The notes beneath the pieces are model-generated. The model did no database searches. It was not told the origin of the DNA and saw only the letters and a list, made by a program, of their open reading frames with translations. Below, piece after piece: positions 8,217-18,572 of a stretch of DNA of 32,062 nt (position 1 is its first letter; each line of letters starts with the position of its first letter). The position numbers and the translations under genes are program-made. Source of the DNA: Ignavibacteriales bacterium (GTDB taxonomy: Bacteria; Bacteroidota; Ignavibacteria; Ignavibacteriales; Ignavibacteriaceae). The stretch is taken from NCBI GenBank assembly GCA_014727845.1, contig WJMR01000064.1, positions 1 to 32,062 on the forward strand, in the 5' to 3' direction.

Positions 8217-8816
8217 ATGACAAAGTATCTTCTCCTCGCGTCGATTTCCCTCGTCCTCCCGCTCGTCGGATGCGCCGACCCGCCGCCCGAACCGGAGCCC
8301 GAGCCGCTCGAATTCACCGTCGTCGATTCGCTACTCGGCGGCGTCGCGCGAGACACGACGCTCGGCGTCGAGTTTCGTCCGCCCGTCGGCTGGGCGGAAG
8401 CCGAATCCGCTCGGCTCGAGGAGTTCCTCGAACAACTCGAACGATTCAATCACTACCAACGCCACTTCGATTTCCGCGCGCGCTTTCTCTTCGAGGATAC
8501 GACAAGCGGCGGCGCGTTGTTGGTCTCCGTCGTCGAGCACCCGCGTTGGAGCGGGGATAAGGCGCGTCGCGACTTCGAGCTGCACGTCGAGTCGGCGTTC
8601 GAGGATTCGGAAGCGAAACGCTCGCGCTTCAAAATCGGCGATCTGCCCGTCACCCAGTTTATGGTGAGTCGGAACGAACTCGCCGCGCTGAAGTTGCTCG
8701 TCGTCAATCCGCGCGGCGAGGTTATTCAGTTCGACTACCTCGTCCCCGGCGCCGCGTTCGCCGACGTCTCGCGCGCAATCGAGTCCTCGATCGGCGCCAT
8801 TTCGCTAACGGAGTGA
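8217..8816 (+). CDS. Putative lipoprotein of unknown function
   Basis: Signal peptide with lipobox 'MTKYLLLASISLVLPLVGC|ADPP'; 199 aa; divergent from the PilMN gene. Confidence 0.75.
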   Translation: MTKYLLLASISLVLPLVGCADPPPEPEPEPLEFTVVDSLLGGVARDTTLGVEFRPPVGWAEAESARLEEFLEQLERFNHYQRHFDFRARFLFEDTTSGGALLVSVVEHPRWSGDKARRDFELHVESAFEDSEAKRSRFKIGDLPVTQFMVSRNELAALKLLVVNPRGEVIQFDYLVPGAAFADVSRAIESSIGAISLTE

Positions 8817-8833
8817 TCCCCCCGAGAGCCGCG

Positions 8834-11461
8834 TCAGTAGCGGTTCCGATAGAATTGATCCGACTTCTCGACCTTCAGGTCGCGGAGATGGTCGGCTTTG
8901 ACGCGCAGCTCGAATTGATAGCCCGTGTAGGTTCCGACGGGCGTCCAGTTGAAGCTCATTAACCAGCAGTGGAGGTCGCGACTGACGGTGACGCGCGGCG
9001 TCGTGAACTCCTCGCGGCGCAAGTCGTAGCCGCCCGAGAGCGTGAACTTCCACTTGCGCGTGATCGAAATATCAAAGTTGCCGTTGACGCTCGCCGAGAC
9101 GTTCGACGTCCATGGATTCGGTTGGTTCTCGCTGTATCGGAAATGCATTGAGAGCGACCAGGGCGTCGTGAAGTCGGGATCGCGGCGATCGTACACGCCG
9201 TCGTAGTTGTAGTCGGCGCCGGCGATGTAGAGTTCCTCTTCGGGCGCGATATCCTCCTCCTCGTCGGTCTCGCTCGGCGCCTCGTCGGAGGCGAACTTAT
9301 CCCCGCTGAGGGTCGTACTCACCGATACGTTGAAACCCGTGTAGCGCAAAGGGAATCCGCCGTTCTCCCAGTAATAGCGTTGATATTCGCGTCCCGCGCT
9401 ATCCACGTCGTAGAACGAGTAGCGCGCGCCGCCCTGGACGCTGATCCAGTTTCGGATCTCGGTTCGGAACGAGGCGTTTAGCGTCGAGAAGTGAAGACTA
9501 TCCGCGGCGAAGTTGTAGGAGGAGCCGAGGTTGGCGTTGAGGAGTCGGAACTTCTCCGCCTCGGCGCTCGTGTCGGTCGGATCGGCGATCGTCTTCATCT
9601 CCACGACGTTGCCCACCGAGAAGTTTATGTTCTGTCGCTCGCCGCGCGGCGCGCCGCCGAATATGCCGTTTTGGAATTTATCGTAGCGAACGACCTCGCC
9701 GTCGGAGGTTGTGTATTCGTCGTAGTAGCCCCAAACGGGGTCGGAGAAATCGGGTTGGTAGGAGTAGGAGACGTTCGGCTCGATCGTGTGTCGGAACGCC
9801 TCGACGCCGATTGCGCGTACGGGGAACATCCCGTAGAGCTTGGTGCGCGCGCCCAATCCCGCGCTAAACGTGCGCACGATTCCGAACTCGTCCACGTCCT
9901 CCCTTCGCAACGAATCGACCGCGACGTAGCCGCCGTCGCTCGGCGCGTAGTAGGTCTCGAGGTATTGCCGCGTCTGTTGGAAGTAGTATTTCTCCTCGAA
10001 GCGAAAGCTCGGCGAAACGGTGAAGAAGCTGAACTTCGGCGAGGCGCTCGGCGTAATCGAGTGGCGGTAGCCGTAGCGTTGCTCCAGCTCTTTGTCGCGG
10101 ATCTTCCGATCGTTGAGCAGTTGCCCCGAGTAGCTCAGCCCGATTAGGTCGTACCACGATTGATTCCCGACGGTGTTCTTTCCTCGGAAGGGATAGAACT
10201 GCGACTTCGAGACGGAGACCGACGGGAGGCGCTCGTCAACGTCGCCCGTGCTCAGGTTCTGCCGTCGCGAGTAGTTGGCGGTCAAGCTCACGCCGACGCT
10301 CTCGAACGAGGTCGAGTAGGTCGCGTTCGAGACGACGTCCTGCGTGAGGAGGTCCTCGAAGTTCGTGGTGGTGCGTTGAAAGTAGTTCGACGACATGAAC
10401 TCGAGGTTGGCGTCGAAGCGCGACGTCGGCGAGATGTCGTGGTGGTGGTTCCATCGGAGGAACCATTCCTCGCTCGGCGCGTAGTCGGCGTCGTCGGGCT
10501 CGCCTTTCGCGAGGGAGGTGTAGCCGCCGAAAAGGGCGCCGTCGAAATTGTAGCGCATCTTATAGCGGAAGCGGGAGCGCGTTCCCCATCCGCCCTTGAA
10601 GTAGTAGTCCCCGAGGAGGCGCAAGTCGGTATAGTCGTTGATCGCCCAGAAGTAGCCGCCGCGTTTCAGGTAGTAGCCGTAGTCGCCGCTGTAGCCGTAC
10701 ACGGGGGCGATGATTCCCGAGCGCCGTCCTTTCTCTATCGGGAAGACCGCGAACGGCAAGGGTATCGGCAGGGGCACCCCGCCGATCGTCAGGAATATCC
10801 ATCGTCCGACCACTTGTTCCTTCGGGATCACTTTCATCTCGCGTACGAAGAAACCGTAGTGCGGATGATCGGCGTCGCACGTGGTGTAGAATCCGTTCTG
10901 CACGAAGTAGGTGAGGCGATCCATCATCCGAATGCGGGCGCCGGAATACGCCCCCTGCTCTTGGTCGGTGAGCGCGTAGGTCATATAGCCGCGCTCGGTG
11001 CGGAAGTTGTAGCGCATCCGATCGCCGAAGTAGATCTGCCCCTTGTCCTCGAGCGAGGGCTTGGGGACGGACGTGTCCCCCTTCTGCTCGGGAAGCATAT
11101 ACGCTTCGACTTCGCTCCGCTCGAAGTCCACGTCGATCTTGCCCGCCGAGAGATGGGTATCCTTGTGCTTCAGTTCGCCGCCGTTGTAGAGATGCATCTT
11201 TCGGTCGCGTACGCGGAAGATAAGGGAATCGACCGCTTTGGCGTAAACGATTGTGTCGAGACCGTCGTCGGCGACGGTGTCGGGTTCCTCGGGGTCTTCG
11301 AGCGCGGGGAGCGTCGTGTCGGCGAAGTCGGCGTCGAAAAGATCGCCGGAGTCGATCGCGAGGGAGTCGAGACGTACGGCGTCGATCGAGTCGGGCGGCG
11401 TTTGCCCGAACGCGACGGCGGCGAGAACTACCCACGCGAGGATCGTTCGCATCGTCGTCAC
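8834..11461 (-). CDS. lptD: LPS-assembly protein LptD/OstA-like outer membrane protein
   Basis: Signal peptide, OstA-like N-domain 'DSLIFRVRDRKMHLYNGGELKHKDTHLSAGKIDVDFERSEVEA', 'PLPFAVFPIEKGRRSGIIAPVYGYSGDYGYYLKRGGYFWAINDYTDLRLLGDYYFKGGWGTRSRFRYKMRYNFDG', then a long beta-barrel. Confidence 0.85.
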   Translation of the reverse strand: MTTMRTILAWVVLAAVAFGQTPPDSIDAVRLDSLAIDSGDLFDADFADTTLPALEDPEEPDTVADDGLDTIVYAKAVDSLIFRVRDRKMHLYNGGELKHKDTHLSAGKIDVDFERSEVEAYMLPEQKGDTSVPKPSLEDKGQIYFGDRMRYNFRTERGYMTYALTDQEQGAYSGARIRMMDRLTYFVQNGFYTTCDADHPHYGFFVREMKVIPKEQVVGRWIFLTIGGVPLPIPLPFAVFPIEKGRRSGIIAPVYGYSGDYGYYLKRGGYFWAINDYTDLRLLGDYYFKGGWGTRSRFRYKMRYNFDGALFGGYTSLAKGEPDDADYAPSEEWFLRWNHHHDISPTSRFDANLEFMSSNYFQRTTTNFEDLLTQDVVSNATYSTSFESVGVSLTANYSRRQNLSTGDVDERLPSVSVSKSQFYPFRGKNTVGNQSWYDLIGLSYSGQLLNDRKIRDKELEQRYGYRHSITPSASPKFSFFTVSPSFRFEEKYYFQQTRQYLETYYAPSDGGYVAVDSLRREDVDEFGIVRTFSAGLGARTKLYGMFPVRAIGVEAFRHTIEPNVSYSYQPDFSDPVWGYYDEYTTSDGEVVRYDKFQNGIFGGAPRGERQNINFSVGNVVEMKTIADPTDTSAEAEKFRLLNANLGSSYNFAADSLHFSTLNASFRTEIRNWISVQGGARYSFYDVDSAGREYQRYYWENGGFPLRYTGFNVSVSTTLSGDKFASDEAPSETDEEEDIAPEEELYIAGADYNYDGVYDRRDPDFTTPWSLSMHFRYSENQPNPWTSNVSASVNGNFDISITRKWKFTLSGGYDLRREEFTTPRVTVSRDLHCWLMSFNWTPVGTYTGYQFELRVKADHLRDLKVEKSDQFYRNRY

Positions 11462-12427
11462 CTACGCGCCTCTGAAGAAGACCAACGCGGCGGCGCCCTT
11501 CACGCCCGCGTCGTTCTTGAGTTTTGCGGCGCGCACGCGTAGGCGCGGCTTCATCGGAATCAACGCGCGCTCCTTCGCGGCGGCTTTGGCGGCGTCGAAG
11601 AGCGGTTTGCCGAAACCCGCCACGCCGCCTCCGACGACGAACGCGGGAATATCCAACAGGTTCGCCGCGGACGCGAGCGCGTAGCCGAGGAAGCGTCCCG
11701 TCTCCTCGATCAACTCCTTGGCGAGCGGATCGCCCGTCTTCGCCGCCTCGCAAATCACCTTCGGCGTGAGGGCCTCGAGGTCGCCGTCGATTAATCGGTT
11801 GATCGTCGAATCGGGCGCGTCCGCCAATCGTGTTGCGGCGCGCTTCGTCAGGTACTCGCGCCCGACGTACGCCTCGACGCATCCGCGCGATCCGCACTTG
11901 CACGGCTCGCCGTCGTAGTCCACGCTCATATGCCCGATCTCGCCCGCGCCGCCATGTTCGCCGCGCAAGAGTCGGCGATTCATAATCACGCCGCCCCCGA
12001 CGCCCGTGCCGAGCGTGATCATAATAAAGGAGTCGAGCTCCTTGCCCGCGCCGAAAGTCATCTCGCCGACGGCGGCTGCGTTGGCGTCGTTCTCGACGAA
12101 GACGGGCAGGTCGAACTTCTTCGCGATCTTGCTCGCCAATCGTATCCGCCCCCATCCGGGCAGGTTGGGCGGGTTCTCGACGATCCCCTCCTCCGCGTTA
12201 ACGACGCCCGGCGAACCGACGCCGACGCCGATCGGTTTGGCGCCGCACGCCTCGACGGCCGCGGCGACGCCCTTGCGAATCTGCTTGACCACGCGCGAGG
12301 GTCCCTCCTCGGCGCGCGTCTCGACGACGCCTTTGAAGAGGAGGCGCCCGTCCTTCGCCGTCGCGCCTACTTTAATGGTGTCGCCGCCGAGATCGATCCC
12401 GACGGCGTATTTCGTTTTCTTCGCCAT
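11462..12427 (-). CDS. ROK family glucokinase/sugar kinase
   Basis: 'AVGIDLGGDTIKVGA', 'GVGVGSPGVVN', 'VENDANAAAVGEMTFGAGKELDSFIMITLGTGVGGGVI', 'GEIGHMSVDYDGEPCKCGSRGCVEAYVG' (ROK zinc motif). Confidence 0.93.
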   Translation of the reverse strand: MAKKTKYAVGIDLGGDTIKVGATAKDGRLLFKGVVETRAEEGPSRVVKQIRKGVAAAVEACGAKPIGVGVGSPGVVNAEEGIVENPPNLPGWGRIRLASKIAKKFDLPVFVENDANAAAVGEMTFGAGKELDSFIMITLGTGVGGGVIMNRRLLRGEHGGAGEIGHMSVDYDGEPCKCGSRGCVEAYVGREYLTKRAATRLADAPDSTINRLIDGDLEALTPKVICEAAKTGDPLAKELIEETGRFLGYALASAANLLDIPAFVVGGGVAGFGKPLFDAAKAAAKERALIPMKPRLRVRAAKLKNDAGVKGAAALVFFRGA

Positions 12428-12435
12428 TCGGTCGA

Positions 12436-13062
12436 TTAGTCCGTGAAGATCGTCTGCTCGATCGTCAACGTGTCGGGATACTCGATGTCGCCGTATTCCG
12501 TGCCCACCACGGGGAGCGCTTGGAGCGCGAGCGTCGTCGCGTCGTTGTCGCTCGCGTTGAGTTGCAACGTCATGTTCAGCGCGTCCTCGTATCCGACGAA
12601 GGAGAAGATCTCGAGCAAATCGAACTCGACGCCGAGCTTGAAGATTTCGACTTCGCCCGTCCCGGGCACGCTAATCGGCTCCTCGATGTCCCCCGATACG
12701 ACGCGCTTTTCCTGCAGTTGAAGGTTGTAGGGGAACGCCTTGATAAGCGCCTTCGTACGTTGGTAGCCGCCCGAGCCGTCGTTCGGGTTAAGCGCCTCGA
12801 CGTTCAGCGTCATACTCGTCGTCAGCGCGCCCGAGAGGAGCGCCGAGGTGAGGGTGAAGACTTCCGAGGTCGTTACGTCGGAGATGTCGTTCTTGTCGTC
12901 GAGCGTAACGCCCGCTACGTTGAGATTGTCCACGTCGTCGAGCGAGAACTGCAATCGGGTAAGATTGACGATGGTCTCGTAGAGGTCGCACCCCTGCACG
13001 CTTAACAGTCCGACGATAATAATCGCGAGCCCCAATCGGCTCGGATTCGCGAATCGTTTCAT
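12436..13062 (-). CDS. Lipoprotein with LEA14/WHy-like features
   Basis: Re-started at internal ATG 13062 (MKRFANPSRLGLAIIIVGLLSVQGC, lipobox; GGGA Shine-Dalgarno) instead of the track's 13221. 'TSMTLNVEALNPND...TKALIKAFPYNLQLQEKRVVSGDIEEPISVPGTGEVEI' resembles LEA14/WHy folds. Confidence 0.65.
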   Translation of the reverse strand: MKRFANPSRLGLAIIIVGLLSVQGCDLYETIVNLTRLQFSLDDVDNLNVAGVTLDDKNDISDVTTSEVFTLTSALLSGALTTSMTLNVEALNPNDGSGGYQRTKALIKAFPYNLQLQEKRVVSGDIEEPISVPGTGEVEIFKLGVEFDLLEIFSFVGYEDALNMTLQLNASDNDATTLALQALPVVGTEYGDIEYPDTLTIEQTIFTD

Positions 13063-13106
13063 TGCCGTCCCTTTCGTTTTGATTGTCTCGGGCGCTTGAG
13101 CGCCTC

Positions 13107-14102
13107 TTACGTAATATCCGCCAGCGACTCTTCGATCTTCCGCACGATCTGATCGGCGACCTTGAGCGCGCGCAAGCCGTCCTCGCCGGATACGACGGGC
13201 GGCTCGCCTTTGGCGACGCACTCGACGAAGAGTTCCATCTCGCGCATCAGCGCGTTCACCTCGACAGGCGTCGGTTGCTCGTAAACGACGAGCTTCCTCC
13301 GTTCGCCCTCGCCCATCTCGCCGAATTGAATCGCGCCCGCCGCCTTCTCGCTCGGATCGGCGAGGCGATAGATTTCCGAGACGCCCGAGACGAAGTCGAG
13401 CGTTACGTAGGCGTCCTTCTGGAAGAGTCGCATCTTCCGCATTTTTTTATTCGAAATGCGGCTGGCGGTTACGTTGGCGACCGCGCCGTTCTCGAACTCG
13501 ACGCGCGCGTTGGCGATGTCGATCGAATCGGTGACGACGTTGACGCCGTTCGCCGAGACGCGCTTGACCTCGCTCTTGACGAGGTTGAGAATCACGTCGA
13601 TGTCGTGGATCATCAGGTCGAGCACCACGGGCACGTCCGCGCCGCGCGGGTTGAATTGCGCAAGGCGGTCGGTTTGGATAAACTTCGGTTCGAGCGGATA
13701 CCCTTGGAGAGAAAGCAGGGCGGGGTTGAAGCGCTCGATGTGTCCGACTTGCAGAACGAGGCGCTTCTCGCGTGCCTGGAGCGCCATCTCCTCGGCTTGG
13801 GAGATCGACGCGGCGATCGGTTTTTCGACGAAGACGTGACGATTTTTCGCGAACGCCGCGAGCGCGATCTCGTAGTGGCGTTGGGTGGGCGCGGCGACGG
13901 TGACCGCCTCGACCTCGTCCAGCAACTCGTCGAGCGTGACGAACGCCTTCGTCCCGTATGCCTTCGCGACTTCCGCCGCCCGCTCCGGGTTCGCGTCGAA
14001 CACGCCGACCAACTCGCACGCCTCGATGCCGGCGAACATCTTCGCGTGTAGCCCTCCCAATTTCCCGACGCCGATTACGCCGACGTTCGTCTTCTTCGCC
14101 AT
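13107..14102 (-). CDS. Gfo/Idh/MocA family oxidoreductase
   Basis: 'VGVIGVGKLGGLHAKMFAGIEACELVGVFDANPERAAEVAKAYG...VFVEKPIAASISQAEEM...LQVGHIERFNPAL...LMIHDIDVILNLV'. Confidence 0.93.
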   Translation of the reverse strand: MAKKTNVGVIGVGKLGGLHAKMFAGIEACELVGVFDANPERAAEVAKAYGTKAFVTLDELLDEVEAVTVAAPTQRHYEIALAAFAKNRHVFVEKPIAASISQAEEMALQAREKRLVLQVGHIERFNPALLSLQGYPLEPKFIQTDRLAQFNPRGADVPVVLDLMIHDIDVILNLVKSEVKRVSANGVNVVTDSIDIANARVEFENGAVANVTASRISNKKMRKMRLFQKDAYVTLDFVSGVSEIYRLADPSEKAAGAIQFGEMGEGERRKLVVYEQPTPVEVNALMREMELFVECVAKGEPPVVSGEDGLRALKVADQIVRKIEESLADIT

Positions 14103-14169
14103 AGGTCTCCTTTTTTTGCGCGACTTTCGATCGTTTCAAAATACAAAATGTTCGCGTCCGACGCGCGCG

Positions 14170-15156
14170 CTAAAACACGCCGCTTTCGAACTTCTCAATG
14201 TACTTCATTTCCCGACGTTCGTTGAAAATCTGACCGACGACCGCCCCGACGATGAAGATGACGCCGGAGTAGTAAATCCAAAACGCGACGACGATGAGCG
14301 CCGCGTAGGCGCCGTAAATTTTCCCGTACACGGCGAGGTTATAGATATAGTATCCAAACGCCTCTTTCGCCGCCGCCCAGAGCGCCGCCGTCCACGCCGC
14401 GCCCACGCAGGCGCTGATCCAGCGGATCTTCCGAACGGGCGCCGCCATATAGAGGAACAAGCTCACGACGAAAATGACGGCGAACGTGAAGCCCGTCGTC
14501 GCGGCTTGGTGGAAGAGCGGCAAGTCGAAAACGCCGAGTAAGGGTATCTCGCTCGACGCCTCGCGGAGGAAGTCGATGATCGGCAGCGCGACGGCGAAGA
14601 CCAAGAGGAGAATGATGAGCGCGAAGACGAAGGCGAAGTCGCGGAGCTTGGCGACGAAGACGTTCACGTCCGCCCGCGCGAAAAAGACCGTGTTGAGCGC
14701 CGTGCGTATCGTGCCGAAGAAGATGCTGGAGGCGAAGAGCAATCCGATCAATCCGAGGTAGCCGGCGACGGCTTGGTATTCGACGATCTCGTCGAGGCGG
14801 CGACTGATAAGGACTTTTACGAAGTCGGCGTAGCGGTAGTAGGGCACGAGCGTATCGACCGCGTTATAGATCTGCGACTCGACGAGCGAGGAGCTGAGGA
14901 AAAATCCCGCCGCCCAGAAGATCAACAACGAGAGCGGGATGACGCAGATGATGAACGTGAAGGCGATCGCCGCCGCCAAGAGGAAGGCGTGCTGCCGATC
15001 GAGGCGGTCGATCAACACAATCACGTAGTGTTTGTAGAAAGAGCGGACGTACTTCACGACGGGCGCGACCTTCGGCAGGCGTGTGAACATATACCACCGA
15101 AAGCGCGCGAACCGCCATTGCCGATACAATCCGATTCGTCTAATAAGCTTGGACAT
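14170..15156 (-). CDS. YihY/virulence factor BrkB family inner membrane protein
   Basis: Multi-TM protein with '[27 protein letters not shown]...[28 protein letters not shown]...[53 protein letters not shown]'. Confidence 0.88.
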   Translation of the reverse strand: MSKLIRRIGLYRQWRFARFRWYMFTRLPKVAPVVKYVRSFYKHYVIVLIDRLDRQHAFLLAAAIAFTFIICVIPLSLLIFWAAGFFLSSSLVESQIYNAVDTLVPYYRYADFVKVLISRRLDEIVEYQAVAGYLGLIGLLFASSIFFGTIRTALNTVFFARADVNVFVAKLRDFAFVFALIILLLVFAVALPIIDFLREASSEIPLLGVFDLPLFHQAATTGFTFAVIFVVSLFLYMAAPVRKIRWISACVGAAWTAALWAAAKEAFGYYIYNLAVYGKIYGAYAALIVVAFWIYYSGVIFIVGAVVGQIFNERREMKYIEKFESGVF

Positions 15157-17377
15157 CCGCCTCCATCGCGCGTTCGATCGTTCGATGATAGACGTCGGCG
15201 AGCTCCTCGATCGGGAACGTCCAGCGATCCTCGAGCGTGAGGGCGTCGCCGCCCGTCAGTCCGATCATCTTGAACGGGACGCCGGCGGCGCGGAGCCGCT
15301 CCTCGAGTTCGGGTTGTTGTTCCTGCGTGGCGGAAACGACGACGCGGCTCCGGCTCTCGCCGAAGAGCGCGAGGTCGAGGCGATCCGCGGCGGGCGCTTG
15401 GATGTTCGCGCCGACGTAGCGCTCGGGGTTGGAAACGCAGCACTCGGCGACGGCGATCGCCAACCCGCCCTCGACGACGTCGTGCGCCGAGCGAACGAGT
15501 CCGCGATCGACGAGGTCGAGCAACGCGGCGTGCAATCGCTTCTCGCGATCGAGATCGAGACGCGGCGGCGCGCCCGTCGTCAACCCGTGTTCGGTTTTGA
15601 GGTACTCGCTTCCGCCGATCTCGCCGAAGTTCTCCCCGATTACGTAGATCGTTTCGCCGTCTCCTTTGAAGTGCGAGGTCATGGTTTTATCGACGTCCTC
15701 GATTAATCCGACCATGCCGATGACGGGCGTGGGATAGACCGCGACGCCGGGCGACTCGTTGTAGAAGCTGACGTTCCCGCCCGTCACGGGCGTCTCGAAG
15801 GCGCGGCACGCCTCGCCCATTCCCTCGACCGCCTCCTTGAATTGCCAATACATCTCGGGCTTGTAGGGGTTGCCGAAGTTCAGGCAGTTGGTGATCGCCA
15901 ACGGTTTCGCGCCCGAGCAGACGACGTTGAGCGCCGCCTCGGCGACGGCGATCTTCGCGCCCTCGCGCGGATCGAGATAGACGTAGCGCGAGTTGCAGTC
16001 GGTCGTCATCGCCAGCGCTTTCTTCGTCCCCTTTAGGTACACCACCGCCGCGTCGCTACCGGGACCGACGGTCGTGTTGGTGCGCACCATCGAGTCGTAT
16101 TGCTCGAAAACCCACCGCTTGGAGACGATGTTCGGACTCGCAAATATGTTGCGGAACGTCGCGCCGTAGTCGGCGGGTTCGGGAACGGTCGAGAGATCGA
16201 AGGCATGCGCCTCGTCGATGTACGCCGGCTTCTTCGTCTCGCGATGATAGACGGGGGCGCCGCCGCCGAGGACGAGATCGTAGGCGGGTATCAACGCCTT
16301 GCGCTCGCCGTCGCGCCGCACGTCGAGCAGTCCGTCCGCGCGCACGTCGCCGACGATCTCGCTGTTGAGATCCCACTTGTCGAAAATTTCTTTGATCCGC
16401 CCCTCTTTCCCTTTCTTCGCTACGACGAGCATCCGCTCTTGGCTTTCCGACAACATAATTTCGTAGGCGCTCATCCCCTCCTCGCGGAGCGGCGCTTTGT
16501 CGAGATCGACGTTCATCCCGACGCCGCCCTTCTCGCTCATCTCGGAGGTGCAGCAGCTGATGCCCGCGGCGCCCATATCTTGGATACCGACGACGAGATC
16601 TTCGGCGATGATTTCGAGCGTCGCCTCGAGCAATAGTTTTTCGGTGAACGGATCGCCGACCTGCACGCTCGGTCGTTTCGCTTCGGACTTTTCGGAAATT
16701 TCCTCCGACGCGAACGTGGCGCCGTGAACGCCGTCGCGCCCCGTCGAGGAGCCGACGATCATCACGGAGTTCCCCTCCCCTTCGGCGATCGCGGAGACGA
16801 CCTTGTCGGTCTTGACGATACCGACCGCCATAGCGTTGACGAGCGGATTGCCTTGGTAGCTCTCGTCGAAATAGACTTCGCCGCCGACGGTGGGCACGCC
16901 GAAGCAGTTGCCGTAGTCGCCGATGCCGCGAACGACGCCGTCGAAGAGAAAGCGCGTGCGGGGATTGTCGAGCGATCCGAAACGGAGTGAGTTGAGCGCC
17001 GCGATCGGTCGCGCGCCCATCGTAAAGATATCCCGCAGGATGCCGCCGACGCCCGTCGCCGCGCCTTGGTACGGCTCGACGGCGGAGGGGTGGTTGTGGC
17101 TCTCGATCTTGAAGGCGACCGCGAGACCGTCGCCGATATCCACGAGGCCCGCGTTCTCCTCGCCCGCGCCCACGAGGAGGCGCCCGCCCTCGCGAGGTAG
17201 CGTTTTGAGCAGCGCGATGGAATTTTTATAACTACAGTGTTCGCTCCACATCACGGCGAACACGCCCAGCTCGGTGAAGTTCGGCGTCCGCCCCAACCGC
17301 TCGCAAATCCAACCGTATTCCTCCTCCGTTAATCCGTGTTCGAGCGCGAGTTCGAGCGTCGCTTCGGGTTCTTGCAT
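15140..17377 (-). CDS. purL: Phosphoribosylformylglycinamidine synthase subunit PurL
   Basis: '[20 protein letters not shown]', '[40 protein letters not shown]', '[21 protein letters not shown]', '[11 protein letters not shown]'. Start placed at ATG 17377 (MQEPEATLE) behind AAGGACG. Confidence 0.96.
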   Translation of the reverse strand: MQEPEATLELALEHGLTEEEYGWICERLGRTPNFTELGVFAVMWSEHCSYKNSIALLKTLPREGGRLLVGAGEENAGLVDIGDGLAVAFKIESHNHPSAVEPYQGAATGVGGILRDIFTMGARPIAALNSLRFGSLDNPRTRFLFDGVVRGIGDYGNCFGVPTVGGEVYFDESYQGNPLVNAMAVGIVKTDKVVSAIAEGEGNSVMIVGSSTGRDGVHGATFASEEISEKSEAKRPSVQVGDPFTEKLLLEATLEIIAEDLVVGIQDMGAAGISCCTSEMSEKGGVGMNVDLDKAPLREEGMSAYEIMLSESQERMLVVAKKGKEGRIKEIFDKWDLNSEIVGDVRADGLLDVRRDGERKALIPAYDLVLGGGAPVYHRETKKPAYIDEAHAFDLSTVPEPADYGATFRNIFASPNIVSKRWVFEQYDSMVRTNTTVGPGSDAAVVYLKGTKKALAMTTDCNSRYVYLDPREGAKIAVAEAALNVVCSGAKPLAITNCLNFGNPYKPEMYWQFKEAVEGMGEACRAFETPVTGGNVSFYNESPGVAVYPTPVIGMVGLIEDVDKTMTSHFKGDGETIYVIGENFGEIGGSEYLKTEHGLTTGAPPRLDLDREKRLHAALLDLVDRGLVRSAHDVVEGGLAIAVAECCVSNPERYVGANIQAPAADRLDLALFGESRSRVVVSATQEQQPELEERLRAAGVPFKMIGLTGGDALTLEDRWTFPIEELADVYHRTIERAMEADVQAY

Positions 17378-17406
17378 CGTTTCGTCCTTTACTATCAAGG
17401 GCGGCG

Positions 17407-18111
17407 CTACATGCGTCCGCCGATATTAAGATATTCGTTCCAGATTTTATAGAGCTCCGTCGTCGCGATCACGTCGTCGGCGCAGTATTCGGCGATGGTT
17501 CGCATATCGCCCTTCTCGTAAAGATCGGGCACGTCCATCCCCGTCACGCCGTGCGACTTCGGCGACTCGACGCCGAACGCGCGACAGTAGAAATCCAAAT
17601 TGAAGCGGCGGAAGGCGCCATAGTAGGAGAGCATCTCGAGCAGATCGAGGTGATCGTCCGTCCGATAGCGGTAGCCCATTAGCTGCCGGGTCGGTTTCAC
17701 GCGGAGCATCGCCGAGCGAAGGTGCAGAAAGGGCGCGTCGAATCCGCGACCGTTGAAGGAGATCGCCTGATCGACCGCGCCGAGCACGCGCCAGAACGAC
17801 TCGATCAAGTCGCGCTCGGGCAGCCCCTTGCACACCGCGCCGTTGGAGTCCGCCGTCCACTCCTCCTCGGGCTCCTCGCTGTGGTAATAGACGTACGTCT
17901 TCTCCTTCTCGACGTCGAGAAAGCCGACGGCGAGCAACTTGGCGGTGAAGGGATACAAGCTGGTGAAGCGCTTCAGCTCCTCCTCCATCTCCGCGCGCTT
18001 CTCTTCGTCGTCCTCTTTTTGCGCGGGTCGGAGGAGATATTCTTGCTGGCTCTCCGCCAAATCCTCGAACGGATAGCGCGCCGTTTCGATGTCGAAGACA
18101 ATTCGTCTCAT
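17407..18111 (-). CDS. Predicted 3'-5' exonuclease related to the PolB exonuclease domain (RNase H-like fold)
   Basis: '[14 protein letters not shown]' (DxE), '[21 protein letters not shown]' (FNxxxFD), '[38 protein letters not shown]' (DEDDy-type ending). Confidence 0.8.
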   Translation of the reverse strand: MRRIVFDIETARYPFEDLAESQQEYLLRPAQKEDDEEKRAEMEEELKRFTSLYPFTAKLLAVGFLDVEKEKTYVYYHSEEPEEEWTADSNGAVCKGLPERDLIESFWRVLGAVDQAISFNGRGFDAPFLHLRSAMLRVKPTRQLMGYRYRTDDHLDLLEMLSYYGAFRRFNLDFYCRAFGVESPKSHGVTGMDVPDLYEKGDMRTIAEYCADDVIATTELYKIWNEYLNIGGRM

Positions 18112-18572
18112 CGTTCCTCCTCCTTCGCGTCTCGCTCCGCGGCGGTGTCGAAGGCGCGAATCGTAGTGATAAACGTTTCGTCGAGCGGCTTGGCGCGCTC
18201 GGTCTCGGGATCGACGCGCACGGCGACGCCGACGCCGTCGGCGACGACCTCCTCGTCGGGTAAGCGCGTCGCGACGTGCTCGAATCGGAACGACGAGCGC
18301 CCCAGCCGCGCCACGCGCGTGTAAATCGCGATCGACTCGTCGTACTTCACGATCCGCCGATAGTTCAACTCGTTGCGAACGATGTAGTACGGATCGGCGG
18401 CGAAAAGGCGCGAGAGATCCGCGACGCCCGCCTCGCGCATATAGCGCAGCCGGCCGTCCTCGAAATAGCTCACGTAGCGGGCGTTATTCAGCGCGCCGAA
18501 GAGATCGACTTCGCTAAAGCGGACGCGCGCCTCGTAGCGGTGGGGGAAGCGGGCGAGATCGATTTCGCTCAC
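18108..18572 (-). CDS. Acyl-CoA thioesterase, 4HBT/YbgC-like hotdog fold
   Basis: 'HRYEARVRFSEVDLFGALNNARYVSYFEDGRLRYMREAG'. GTG start at 18572 overlaps the threonine aldolase stop codon (GTGA), shorter than the track ORF starting at 18704. Confidence 0.85.
   Translation of the reverse strand: MSEIDLARFPHRYEARVRFSEVDLFGALNNARYVSYFEDGRLRYMREAGVADLSRLFAADPYYIVRNELNYRRIVKYDESIAIYTRVARLGRSSFRFEHVATRLPDEEVVADGVGVAVRVDPETERAKPLDETFITTIRAFDTAAERDAKEEER

Noticed and set aside
10160-11542. 460-aa plus-strand ORF antisense to lptD
   Set aside because: Low-complexity Val/Arg/Glu-rich translation with no domain; mirrors the codon bias of lptD, which is clearly the real gene.
10560-12155. 531-aa minus-strand Arg-rich ORF in a different frame across lptD/ROK kinase
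   Set aside because: Shifted-frame artefact: Arg-dominated, overlaps two genes with clear family motifs.
13091-13104. GGCGC-TTGA-GCGCC hairpin just after the oxidoreductase gene
   Set aside because: Short stem and no following T-tract on the minus strand; not enough for a terminator call.
13063-13221. Extended N-terminus of the lipoprotein ORF (start at 13221)
   Set aside because: Overlaps the oxidoreductase 3' end, reads Arg-rich, and would bury the signal peptide; the internal ATG at 13062 has a Shine-Dalgarno.
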